A DNA stretch of 64,000 bases from contig OW240914.1 in NCBI GenBank assembly GCA_933207985.1, positions 200,992,853 to 201,056,852 on the forward strand, in the 5' to 3' direction. Positions 1 to 9,988 of this stretch are shown here, piece by piece. This DNA is from Pelobates cultripes (taxonomy: Eukaryota; Chordata; Amphibia; Anura; Pelobatidae). The translations under genes were made by a program, and so were the position numbers. How positions within the stretch are numbered: the stretch's first letter is position 1; each line of letters begins with the position of its first letter. Under the pieces are notes generated by a model. That model was not told the origin of the DNA. It ran no database searches and worked only from the letters and a program-made list of their open reading frames with translations.

Positions 1-410
1 AACCAATCTGGCGAATTTTAATGTGAAAAAAATGAAACGCAAGCCTTATATTTGACGCTGTAACTTTTGAAAACACCATAAAACCTGTACATGAGGGGTA
101 CTGTTGTACTCGGGAGACTTCACTGAACACAAATATTTGTGTTTCAAAACAGTAAAAAGTATCATAGCAATAATATTGTCCGTTTAATGCTGTTTGTGCG
201 TGAAAAATGCAAAAAACGTCACTTTTACTGGCGATATCATCGTTGTAATACATTTTACTGTTTTGAAACACTAATATTTGTGTTCAGCGAAGTCTCCCGA
301 GTAGAACAGTACCCCCCATGTACAGGTTTTATGGTGTCTTGGAAAGTTATAGGGTTAAATATAGTGCTAGCAAATTAAATTCCCTTTACTTTCGGCATGG
401 GTTGTCATGC
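1..410. repeat. Foldback (long inverted repeat) MITE
   Basis: Two arms of about 96 bp, at about 61-156 and 253-349, are reverse complements of one another with only a few mismatches, separated by about 96 bp. Weaker complementarity continues outward to about 410, and on the left to the window edge, so the left end and target duplication are outside the window. The shared core includes 'cataaaacctgtacatg' and 'cgggagacttc'. The short open frame across the loop is not gene-like. Superfamily not assigned. Confidence 0.8.
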
Positions 411-419
411 AGGTCCTGC

Positions 420-1020
420 TAATTGTAATTAATTAAGATACCTAATTATGTAAAAATATTACATAAATATATATGTAGAATCAATATATGTATATATATA
501 TACGTATGTGTATATATATGTATATATCTATATAATTTTTTTAAAATATTTTTATTTATATATAGGTATATATATAGTGATGTATACGTATATATTTATG
601 TGTATAAATATATATATTATTTCGTTCTATGTGTATTTTGATATATATATATATATATTAATTTCACAATACAGTTAGAACGAAATAACACACATCTATA
701 TATTTTTTAATTATTTATTTTTAATTATTTTTGTAATTTTATTTTTTAACGTATTTACATTTTAATTTTTTTTATAATATATATAAATATATATATAACA
801 ATAATTATATATATATTTAATCAGTATCAGTGTACGTGTAATTTGATATTAATATATATATATATAATTATATATATATTAATAGTAAAATACACCTAGA
901 CGGTGTACATGTGTGTATGTATATGTGTATATATATACTTTGATCATATATATATAATATATATATATGATCTAAGTATATATTATTTATTTTTTTACAC
1001 TATTTATTTATTTCATTTTT
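420..1020. repeat. AT-rich low-complexity tract with TA microsatellites
   Basis: The tract is dominated by (TA)n and TATG-type runs with T-rich stretches. No coding potential or structured gene signal is visible. The abrupt switch to GC-rich sequence at about 1027 marks the boundary with the next element. Confidence 0.8.
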
Positions 1021-1026
1021 ATTTTC

Positions 1027-1328
1027 AGCCAGCAGGGGGACCACCTGTCATTACAGGCAGCCCCCCTGCCGGCAATACAGAAGCCAGCTATCCCCGGCCA
1101 TGTGATTGTGGGGTCCTCGCTAGGACCCCACTCTCACACGGCCGGGGGGCTTCCTGGAGGACGGTCGTGCCGCGGGGGGCTCCCTGGGAGTCCCCCCCAC
1201 CGCGATCGCCGGCGTGGGACCACCGGCGACCGGGTAAGTACAGAAAGACCGGAGGGCGTACTATTACGCCCGGCGGCGTTTAGAGCCGCCTATTAGAGGA
1301 CGTAATAGTACGCCCTCCGGTCTTAAGG
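1027..1328. mobile_element. piggyBac-like MITE, right-end portion
   Basis: A GC-rich block ends in a perfect 23-bp hairpin, arms 1246-1268 and 1301-1323, followed by 'cttaaggggttaa'. The terminal CTTAAGGGG|TTAA matches the ends of the complete 62-bp MITE at 29762-29823, which has TTAA duplications. No left end starting TTAACCCCTTAAG is visible upstream, so the copy is truncated or the left end has diverged. The open frames here are compositional. Confidence 0.55.
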
Positions 1329-1500
1329 GGTTAATAACCTCACCTGGATTAACTAATTAGGAGGCTTGATAAGTCTAAATAGTTGAGCTATTTCAATTGC
1401 TTTTGTTTGATTTATTCATTGCAAACATCTGAAAGTCTTTAAATTTACCTTATTTTCAATGGGGGTTGAATATTTTCTCCAGAAATGTTGCTATCTATAA
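1329..1500. mobile_element. LTR-derived piece joined to a Tc1-type end
   Basis: Positions about 1331-1377 match 23351-23398, which lies inside the solo LTR at 23237-24081. Positions about 1381-1485 match the 3' end of the Tc1-type element at 23095-23170. Both are short derelict fragments. About 1500-1816 beyond them holds no recognisable gene and is the sequence into which the next Tc1 inserted. Confidence 0.5.
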
Positions 1501-2241
1501 AATTCTGCTTGCAAAGAAAGACCTGCAAGCTATTTTGAGAAATGTCAGATTCTAGAATATGGCGTTTTCTCAAAAAGACTTAATGAATATATGACATTAT
1601 ACAATGGAAAAGTAAAGCCAGAAAGACTTTCAAGAGTTAAAAGCTTCCTTGCAGAAAACAAATGTTGTGGTGCACTACAAGTCCTTTAGACTGTTTAAAC
1701 ATGAAAAGCAAGGGACTTCCTTTTTTTGTGGAAACACTAACAGACCAGCATGTGTAAGAGCATTGGCAGCCACAGTCATTAAGGTGTGAAAGTGACTCTT
1801 GGACAGTTTCTATAAGTACAGTGAGGTGAAAAACTATTTGATCCACTGCTGATTTTGAATATTTGCCCACTGACAAAGAAATGATCAGTCTATAATTTTA
1901 ATGGTAAGTATATTTTAACTGTGAGAAACAGAGCAACAAAAAAAAAAAATTTAAAAATCCAGAATAACGCATTTAAAAGAAGATATTAATTGATTTGCAT
2001 GTCAATGAGTGAAATAAGTATTTTTACTTGGTGGCAAAACCCTTGTTGGCAATCACAGAGTTCAGACGGTTTTTGTAGTTGGCCACCAGGTTTGCACACA
2101 TCTCAGGAGGGATTTTGTCCCACTTCTCTTTGCAGATCCTCTCCAAGTCTTTAAGGTTTTGAGGCTGACGTTTGGCAACTCGAACCTTCAGCTTCCTCTA
2201 CAGATTTTCTATGGGATTAAGGTCTGGAGACTGGCTAGGCC

Positions 2242-2589
2242 CAGGGCCGGATTAACATAGGGGCTGATGGAGCTGCAGCTCCAGGCCCAGGGAATAGGCC
2301 CATTTGGCCCACCCTTTTACCCCGCCCATTGACTTCCTGCTTCACTGGACACTGCTGTTAGGGGTTATGGATTTACTTGAAAGATAAAAGCATAAATTAG
2401 AGAGAGATTAGCATAGAGTATGTGTTTTCTTATAGCTGCATCCTTTGAGTTTCCCTCCAGCACCATCTCCATCAGATACATGACGCTTGGGAGGTATGAC
2501 TGATTTAGTGTTTTTGGTCGATAAGATTCCGTAATTAGGCCCATCCTATTTGTCAGCACCAGGCCCAGTGTGCTCTTAATCCGGTCCTG
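2242..2589. mobile_element. Non-autonomous hAT element (348 bp)
   Basis: Terminal inverted repeats CAGGGCCGGATTAA at the left and TTAATCCGGTCCTG at the right are flanked by perfect 8-bp duplications GCTAGGCC (2234-2241 and 2590-2597). An 8-bp duplication with CAG..CTG ends is the hAT signature. It sits in the 3' part of the Tc1 transposase. It has no coding capacity. Confidence 0.92.
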
Positions 2590-2612
2590 GCTAGGCCACT
2601 CCAGGACCTTAA

Positions 2613-3106
2613 AGGACCACTATAGTGCCAGGAAAACATATTCGTTTTCCTGGCACTATAGTGCCCTGAGGGTGCCCCCACCCGCAGGGACCCCCTCCCG
2701 CCCGGCTCTGGAAGGGGGAAAAGTGTTAAAACTTACCTTTTTCCAGCTCTGGGCGGGGAGCTCTCCTCCTCCTCTCCTCCTCCGATCCGCCCTGTCGGCT
2801 GAATGTGCACGCGCGGCAAGAGCTGCGCGCGCATTCAGGCGGTCGCATAGGAAAGCATTCATAATGCTTTCCTATGGACGCTTGCGTGCTCTCACTGTTA
2901 TTTTCACAGTGAGAAGCATGCAAGCGCCTCTAGCGGCTGTCAATGAGACAGCCGCTAGAGGCTTTGGGGGAAGGCTTAACCCATTGATAAACATAGCAGT
3001 TTCTCTGAAACTGCTATGTTTATAAAACAATGGGTTAACCCTAGAAGGACCTGGCACACAGACCACTTCATTAAGCTGAAGTGGTCTGGGTGCCTAGAGT
3101 GGTCCT
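2613..3106. mobile_element. TTAA-target MITE, 494 bp, family A
   Basis: Ends AGGACCACTATAG and CTAGAGTGGTCCT are inverted repeats. The left flank is TTAA (2609-2612) and the right flank CTAA (3107-3110), one change from TTAA. The interior is a chain of hairpins: 'aagcattcataatgctt', 'cacagtgagaa', 'gcggctgtcaatgagacagccgc', 'catagcagttt' with its inverse, and 'cttcattaagctgaag'. A full copy in the other orientation lies at 36288-36760. TTAA targets are used by piggyBac and Kolobok transposases; I cannot choose between them. Confidence 0.9.
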
Positions 3107-3266
3107 CTAATGTCTTTCTTTTTGAGCCTCTCTCCTTTCTTGCCTTGGCTGTGTGTTTTGGTTCATTGTCATGCTGAATACCAATCCACGACCCATTTTC
3201 AATGCCCTGGTTGAGGAAAGGAGGTTCTCACCCAAGATCTGATGGCACATGGCCCTGTCCATAGTC

Positions 3267-5104
3267 CAGGGCCGGACTGGTCCACCGGGATACCGGGAAA
3301 TTTCCCGGTGGGTCGGCACACTAGGGGGCCGGTGCGCAGCCGCCTAGTGTGCACCAGCCCGGGCTGCAATTACAGGGTGACCGTCAGGAGGGGATGCGCT
3401 CCCCTCCTGCCGGTCACAGAATGTAGCGTGGCCGAGCAGCTTCTGTTCCCCTACCCGGTCTGACAGGAACCTGCAAGCGAGAACGCTCCTCCTGCGAGCA
3501 GGCAGGTTGGAGCATTGCTGTGCGTTACCATGGCAACGCTCTGACCTGCCTGCTGTTCTCACGGAAGGAGAGCAAAGTCAGCCTGCGGCCAGAGGAGCTG
3601 CAGGCTGAACAGCATGTGCCACCACTGGACCACCAGGGATCGAAGAGTAGCCGTCCCCCCTCTCCCCTGACCAAAGGTAAGGTGGGAGGGGGGTAAAATG
3701 AAGCTTTTTTTTTTAATATATCAATGCCCATACACACACTACATATCCCCCCCCATACACACACTACACCCCCCCACCAACAGCACCTCTTCCCCCCCAC
3801 CAACAGCACCCTCTCCCCAACCAACAGCACCCATCCCCCACCAACAGCACCCTCCCCCACCAACAGCACCCCTCCCCCACCAGCACCCCCTCCAACCAAC
3901 AGCACCCTTCCCCTCCCACCAACAGAACCCCTCCACGCACACAGAACCCCTCCAAGCACACAGAACCCCTTCACGCTCACAGAACCCCTTCATGCTCACA
4001 GAACCCCTCCACGCACACACAGAACCCCTCCACGCACACACAGAACCCCTCAACGTACACAGAACCCCTCCACGCACACAGAACCCCTCCATGCTCACAG
4101 AACCCCTCCACGCACACACAAACGGCACTCTCTCCACACACACACACACTAAACCGCTACACACACTGCACCCCCTCCAAATACACACCGCACCCCCCCA
4201 CACACTGAACCCCTACACACACTGCACTCCCCACACACTGAACACACACACTGCACCCCTCACTGTAGTCTGTGTGTGTGCGTGTATTCACCAGTCTGTG
4301 CGCGTTCACCAGTCTGTGCGCGTGTAATCACCAATCTGTGTGTATATTCCGCAGTCTCTATATGTGTGTATTCAGCAGCCAGTGTATATATTCAGCAGGC
4401 TGTGTGTGTTTTTTGCGGTTTGTGTGTATTTAGCAGTCTGTCTCTGTGTGTATTGTATTTGTTGGAGGTACCAATAAATATAAGCCTAATTTTATTGATA
4501 ATTTATATTTTTATTTCTTTGAGTGGTTGCATAGTTAGGACCCCAGTGCATTGGTTTGCCCAGTGGACTATTATGCTGTTACGATGGCCCTGGTCTAGGG
4601 TATGTGTGTGCTCTGATGATCATGCTCCTACAAAATGTAAATGAAAAGACACTCATTTGAGTACCAGGAAGGGGATGAACAGTTACAGCCACTTCTGGCC
4701 AAGAAGAGATTAAAAACTTATGTATTTCTCTGTTTTGTTTTGTTTATTTTTAGCGATTTTTGTATCGCTAATGGGTGTCCAATTTTTATATTTTAAAATT
4801 CTGGTCACCCTAGACACGTGGAAGGTTGAGAGGGGGCATAGGGACACATGGAGGACTGGGAGAGAGGGCTAATAGGACACATGTGGGGGCTACTGGATTA
4901 TATGCAAATGCACATCTGCGTCTGCTTACAATAAATCTGCTCTGCTTTATTTTGAAGCCCTATAAGTGCTTTCTTTCATGTTTGAGTGCTAGTTTTCATT
5001 TTTTTTCCCGCTTCCATATCTGCGCACTATGCTGGCACGATGCATTAAGGGGCTGGTATGGAATTTTTTTTCCAGGTCTGCTTTTCATTCCCAGTCCGGC
5101 CCTG
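3267..5104. mobile_element. Non-autonomous hAT element (1.84 kb)
   Basis: Perfect 14-bp terminal inverted repeats CAGGGCCGGACTGG are flanked by perfect 8-bp duplications CCATAGTC (3259-3266 and 5105-5112). It interrupts the Tc1 transposase on the minus strand. The interior has no transposase; most of it is CA-rich simple and tandem sequence, with AT-rich DNA from 4450 to 4800. The long open frames at 3698-4327 and on the opposite strand are products of the simple repeats, not genes. Confidence 0.93.
3725..4460. repeat. CA/CCCCT-rich minisatellite and microsatellite block
   Basis: Degenerate tandem units such as 'ccccaccaacagcacc' (about 3765-3925) give way to 'acacagaacccctccacgc' (about 3925-4110), then to (CA)n with 'actgcaccc' and a TGTG-rich end. 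It lies wholly inside the hAT at 3267-5104. Confidence 0.85.
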
Positions 5105-6066
5105 CCATAGTCCCTTTGATGCGGTGCAGTTGTCCTGCAGAAAAACACCCCCAAAGCATAATGTTTCCACCTCCTTGTTTGATGGTAGGGATGGTGGTCT
5201 TGGTATCATAGGCAGCATTCCTCCTCCTCCAAACATGGCGTGTTGAGTTGATGCCAAAGAACTTGATTTTGGTCTTATCTGACCACAATACTTTCCCCCC
5301 AGTTCTCCTCTGAATCATTCAGATGCTTATTGACAAACTTCAGAAGGTCCTGTACATGCGCTTTCTTGAGCAGGGGGAATTTCAGTCCTTCGTGGCATAG
5401 TGTGTTACCAATTGCTTTCTTGGTGACTATGGGCCCAGCTGCCTTGAGATCATTAACAAGATCCTCCCATGTAGTTCTGGGCTGATTCCTCACTCTTCTC
5501 ATGATCATTGAAACTCCACAAGGTGAGCACCAGACCGAGGGAGACTGACAGTTATTTTGTGTTTCTTCCATCTGCGAATAATTGCACCAACTGTTGTCAC
5601 CTTCTCACCGAGCTGCTTGGCGATGGTCTTGTAGCCCATTCCAGCCTTGTGTAGGTCTAAAATCTTGTCCCTGACATCCTTTGACAGCGCTTTGGTCTTG
5701 GCCATGGTGGAGAGTTTGGAATCTAATTGATTGATTGCTTCTGTGGACAGGTGTCTTTTATACAGGTAACAAGCTGAGATTAGGAGCACTCCCTTCAGGA
5801 AAATGCTCCTAATCTCAGCTCGTTACCTGTGTAAAAGACACCTGGGAGCCAGAAATCCTGCTGATTAATAGGGGATCAAATACTTATTTCACTGACATGC
5901 AAATCAATTTATAACTTTTGTGACATGCGTTTTTCTGGATTTTTCTTTGTTATTCTCTTTCACTGTTAAAATACACCAAACATTAAAATTATAGACTGAT
6001 CATTTCTTTGTCAGTGGGCAAATGTTCAAAATCAGCAGGGGATCAAATACTTTTTTCCCCTCACTG

Positions 6067-7285
6067 TACTTACTAAACATGCAGTATGTCAAATGGTGAA
6101 TGCAGCCAGATTTTAACCCCTGGTAGACTAGCACAGTCTGAAGCTGTGCTCCTAGGAAATCCCAATCTCAATTTTGAGGTGTATACAACTTTGAATCCTG
6201 TGACACTTCTGCCTGAAACAGGAACAGCAGGACTATGAAGAAATCATCGTGTCATGGGTTCATAAGTCTATTGCGGTTATTCCTTCAATCCTCCACTAGT
6301 CTTGATTCCAGATGTGCTGAATATAGTGAAAGTATTCCCTTTGTGTAGAGTTTCCCCAATATAATGGACGCAACCAGTCGTATTGGGTAAAAGCACAATC
6401 TGAACTTTATTAGGCCACACTCTGCTTTTTATACAGTGCCCCTAGCATGGCGTTTCTAAAACAAAATCTCAGGGTTTCCTTCCCACAAGCTATTGTGTTT
6501 GAAAGATAATTAAGCTAATCAAAATTATCTCCTAAACAGGAAAAAAAACATATACAATTTTTACATGTCATAAAAATACAGGACAAACAGCACCAGAACC
6601 CCACAAAAGAGGTGGTATTGTCAATTTCAAAAGGGGTTAATTTGATTGAATGGGAGGTAGAGCTTACAACCTCTTTGAAGCTGGGACCCCAGCAGAGCTC
6701 CTCTGTAAGGTGTGAGAAGTCACACATAAGTGGTCTGGAAATCTAGTTTCAGTATCAAATAACTCTGCTATATGTCTTGATTCCCTCTTAGATAAGGAGT
6801 CCTTTGATATGAACAAGCCTTGTGTTCCAATATCATATCCAAAAGAGACATTAATACCTATCCACAGATTAATACTCAAGCCTCACTTTTATCATATTTA
6901 GAATGGGACAAGCACAATCTTCCAATCAAACCTAAACATGATTGAACAAGGGGACCCCACAGAATCGGTTCCGTAACCGAACAGACGGGAACAATTCCAT
7001 TTGAATGCAGGGAAACAGATGATACAAAGTATAATTAAGGGAACACATACGATGAGTCCCATCTCCTGTGACACATTGAAATTATTATTATTCATTGAGT
7101 GAATTATATGGACTGATCATTTGTTGCCTACTGTGCCAGCATTCTGATGGTCAGGAACAGAATAAATTATCCTGCCTCCTGCCTAAGTGACCTAATGGAA
7201 GTGCCAGCCCTGGTTAATTACTTGCCTAGTGGGAATTCCAAATATATTTTAATATTATATATACACACACTTGGGTTATTGTCCT
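6067..7285. other. Derelict repeat sequence, no gene
   Basis: From 6250 to about 6550 the sequence matches 58292-58600 and starts TGTCATGGG in both places, so it is probably an LTR fragment. The rest to 7285 is unassigned; 'ggttccgtaaccgaacagac' near 6968 hints that the LTR-like block continues. The minus-strand frames here have no recognisable domain. Confidence 0.5.
6250..6550. mobile_element. LTR-like fragment, copy 1
   Basis: It shares a long block with 58292-58600, including 'ttccttcaatcctccactag', 'ataatggacgcaaccagtc', 'cagtgcccctagcatgg' and 'gtttccttccc'. The start TGTCATGG would suit an LTR. The second copy is followed by sequence resembling the LTR at 60430-61492, which supports an LTR origin. 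No target duplication was found. Confidence 0.45.
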
Positions 7286-7338
7286 GGACAATAGCCCAAG
7301 TGAACATCAAATGTGACATATACCAAGGTGATGCACTA
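7286..7338 (+). pseudogene. R4-like LINE reverse transcriptase, upstream scrap
   Basis: It reads IAQVNIKCDIYQGDAL, the reverse transcriptase block just before the 'SPMLF' motif. The frame resumes at 8397 as SPMLFCIALNHLSQII after the solo LTR at 7339-8396. Sequence before about 7286 does not continue the LINE, so the copy is 5'-truncated. Confidence 0.75.
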
Positions 7339-8396
7339 TGTCATGGTTCTGATCAGGTCAGAGAGGAGACTGAAACTAGGGTTAACTTCAGGGTCTTTAT
7401 TTTTTTTCTTCAACATGATTTGTCTTTAAAACAAAAATAGCAGGACTTTTAGGAAGAGAGAATAATATAGAAAAGGGAGAAAAAGGAAGAATCAATTAGT
7501 GTAGTTAAAAGGTATGTATTGTGTACCAAGAAATTAGACTTCTGTAATAACCCCTAGATTGGATTAACAGGTAGTAGGTAGAAACAGAACCTATGAGATT
7601 TATAGGTAGTAATAAGAATGAAAAAGTATAGGTAAGGTAACAGGAGATTACCAAAAATAAAAAGGTTTAGGAAATATGCCCCGGCAGGATTTTTAGTAAC
7701 AGGATAACAATAGATATTACAAAAAATAAAGAGACGAAAACCTATAACTGAGAATTATAGGTTACAGGAAGAACAAGATACAATAGACAGAACTAAATAG
7801 AATTAAGGATAAAGGAATACATGTAAGTGATACATTTAGTTGATATGCCTCTTTTGGTTTGCAGGTTATACAGAAGGTTTTGGATAGATTAATTAGAGTC
7901 CTTTAGGGTAATTGTAATTCTCAAGGGTGTTTGTAATCTGCACGTTGCTCAAGTAGTTTTCCGTAAAAGCAGTGACAATTCAATATTAAATTCAAGTCCA
8001 ATAATGTAGAATAAAAGTAGCATTCGCAGATTAGGTTACCTCCAAGTGTATAGATAGTAGGTAGGTTTTCTCCAAATGTATGGTTATTAAGCAGGTTTTC
8101 TCCAAACGTAATAATAATAAGTAAGCTTGGAAAGTAGCAGGTTGAAAGAAATACTTCCACGATATAACATGTTTTTGTAGGAGCCAGGATCAGAACACAA
8201 CTACAATCAATGTCAAGGCAAATTGTGTAGCAGGGTGTGGCCTCTTATAGCAGGTTAAACTGATATGAGAGGCAGGTGAGAGAGTTTGTTCAGACTAGTG
8301 GCCAAGGAGGCCACTAGTGGAGAAAACTGGGACATGTTTTAAAGAAACAGAAATAAAAGAAACAAAATTATTTGTCGTCAGGATAGGATCCTGACA
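7339..8396 (-). mobile_element. Solo LTR, family X, minus orientation
   Basis: It starts TGTCATGG and ends CCTGACA, flanked by CACTA (7334-7338) and CGCTA (8397-8401), a 5-bp duplication with one change. Read on the minus strand it matches the solo LTR at 23237-24081: both share 'ctcctgagcaggtcagagag'-like ends, 'tagtggcctcc' and 'gccttgacattg'. The LINE frame continues exactly across it (GDAL|SPMLF). The interior is AT-rich and non-coding. Confidence 0.85.
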
Positions 8397-8813
8397 CGCT
8401 ATCCCCAATGCTGTTCTGCATAGCCCTCAACCACCTTAGCCAGATCATCAAGAAGAGTGGATACGGATACAGGTTCAAGAGTGGAGCTACCATCAGCCTC
8501 CTATTCTACATGGATGACATCAAGCTGTATGCCCATAATGAGAGGGACGTTGACTCACTGATCCACCTAAATAGGATATACAGAAAGGACATCAGAATGT
8601 CGTTCAGACTAGAGAAGTGCGGGCGGATGATAGCAAAAAGAGGGAAGATGATCAGGACAGAGGGAGTTGAAGTTACAGAAGGTCAAATAGAAGATGTAGA
8701 GAACAGCTACAAGTACCTGTGGATACCAGAAACGCATGGCAACCATGAGGAAGAGGCAAGGAGGATAGCAACATCCACGTACCCACAAAGAGTCAGACGG
8801 GTCCTGAAGACCC
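8397..8813 (+). pseudogene. R4-like LINE reverse transcriptase, central part
   Basis: The open frame carries reverse transcriptase motifs: SPMLFCIALNHLSQIIKKSG, then the catalytic YMDD box at 8507-8518 inside FYMDDIKLYA, then SFRLEKCGRM and YKYLWIP (the usual YLGI block). It ends at RVLKT, where the endogenous retrovirus at 8814-18547 is inserted. The frame continues at 18552 as QLNGKNKI, so the two pieces belong to one element. It would have copied its own RNA at a nicked chromosomal target. The family is judged from the later restriction-like endonuclease domain. Confidence 0.85.
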
Positions 8814-9725
8814 TGTAACCGTGTGTGGTTCCCTTATTTACCACTATAATGTCTTAAAGCATAGAACTTAGTAGGGCTAACCATACAGATATCTTAGCCA
8901 TAATTTTATATAGTGTAAGAGATCCTCTATTTACCATATATAAATAATTGAGAATACAATATAAAATAAGGATTGTCTTGGAAGCAAGATTGTCTTTTGG
9001 ATATTTATTATATAAAAATATAAAATCCATTATAGCAGAGTTTATAAGATTAAATTACATGCTTGCAAATATCATTAATAGGTTAACATACCCTTCTGAA
9101 CATGTCATCATGTCAGCCTCTCTGTCATTTTAAGATGGAGCAGCGTCTGTCTCCAAGTCTCTCCTCTGTGTCTTAACATTTAAAAGTACACCTATTTATA
9201 CCTTAGATGTCTCCATTTTAGGTTACTGCAGTTCAAATATGAAAAAGTAACACTTCTTTTACTTTATTCAATTTAGGACCTCCCTTAATTTGGCAAACAT
9301 ACAAGGCCATAACTAAAGGGTGTATACGTCATGGAAATTTTCCTGACTTAGTTCAAGATGGCATCTTAAAGTCTGAATAGGTTATCTGTTGTTTATACTA
9401 AGTCGTAAGTGTACAGTCGCGGGAGATTCCCGGATTTGGGGAAGTTCCATTAACTTGGGGTTACCACAGTATATTGTGTACTGCAAGTGTCGTAGAATAG
9501 CCTTGAAGCTTGTTTATGCATTATTGTTATTGTAATTCGTCTGGGACAAAATGGCGCAAACATATTATGCACTGAGGTTATTGCTTAAAGAAACATCTAT
9601 GAATAACAATATGTTCCATTTCTTACACCTTGTCAGTTTGCAATATCTCTTAAAGACAAAGTACACAGTTTAAGAAATACAACATTTCATTCTAAAACTT
9701 GTAATATTTGCATTTGCCCGTAACA
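8814..9725 (-). repeat. Endogenous retrovirus LTR (3' LTR by orientation)
   Basis: It begins TGTAACCG and ends CGTAACA on the plus strand. About five differences from the other LTR were noticed: a T-run length change near 8995, and substitutions near 9207, 9229, 9420 and 9497. That is roughly 0.5% divergence by eye. Confidence 0.92.
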
Positions 9726-9745
9726 CCCTCTCCATTAAACTGTGG
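9726..9745 (-). promoter_or_regulatory. Polypurine tract of the endogenous retrovirus
   Basis: On the minus strand AATGGAGAGGG lies directly before the LTR start TGTTACGGG. This is the usual place for the plus-strand primer and fixes the orientation. Confidence 0.7.
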
Positions 9746-9988
9746 GCATTGTAGCGCATTTCTTCCTTAAATTAGGAAACCAAAGTTCTCCAACTGTCTT
9801 TAGGTTTTTTATGCTCCCAGCATCTTAGATCATTGTTGTAACATTAAAATTTCCGTAGTGTGATCTTTGCCTGTAAAGGTGGTTAAATAAAATGAGCAAA
9901 GCTTTTGTCTGGGAAAGAATTGAAAAGAACACCAAGTTCCAGAGTAAGATATTCTTGGATAGATCCGGATACGAATTGTAATCCAAAG

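Larger units (their letters stand above)
2018..5704 (-). pseudogene. Tc1-type DDE transposase, split and inactive
   Basis: The minus strand opens at 5704 with a helix-turn-helix region ([20 protein letters not shown]), as in Tc1 transposases. The DDE domain follows: [14 protein letters not shown] near 5285 carries the first Asp, QHDNEPKH near 3160 the second Asp, and SPDLNPIEN near 2205 the third acidic residue. Immediately after NPIEN-L the expected Trp codon is a TAG stop. Frameshifts are visible around 5520-5540, and the frame is cut by a hAT at 3267-5104, a TTAA MITE at 2613-3106 and a second hAT at 2242-2589. When active the family product cuts and pastes the element at TA sites; this copy cannot encode it. 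Joining the segments by eye gives the full family length of roughly 340 residues. Confidence 0.9.
1819..6066 (-). mobile_element. Tc1/mariner transposon with nested insertions
   Basis: The ends start CAGTGAGG and are flanked by TA (1817-1818 and 6067-6068). Left terminal repeat 1819-1900 and right terminal repeat about 5984-6066 are inverted copies sharing the 'actgacaaagaaatgatcag' block. A second inverted block near 1960-2020 and 5880-5935 gives inverted repeats of about 200 bp each. The transposase lies on the minus strand. Three later elements (2242-2589, 2613-3106, 3267-5104) account for most of its length; without them it is about 1.57 kb, normal for Tc1. Confidence 0.92.

Noticed and set aside
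2570..3025. 151-codon plus frame and minus-strand frames
   Set aside because: They cover the hairpin-rich MITE at 2613-3106 and have matching frames in the sister copy at 36470-37036 only because the repeats are homologous.
3698..4327. Long open frame (209 codons), Pro/Thr/His-rich
   Set aside because: It follows the CA/CCCCT tandem repeat inside a hAT element; other frames on both strands are equally open. No independent coding sign.
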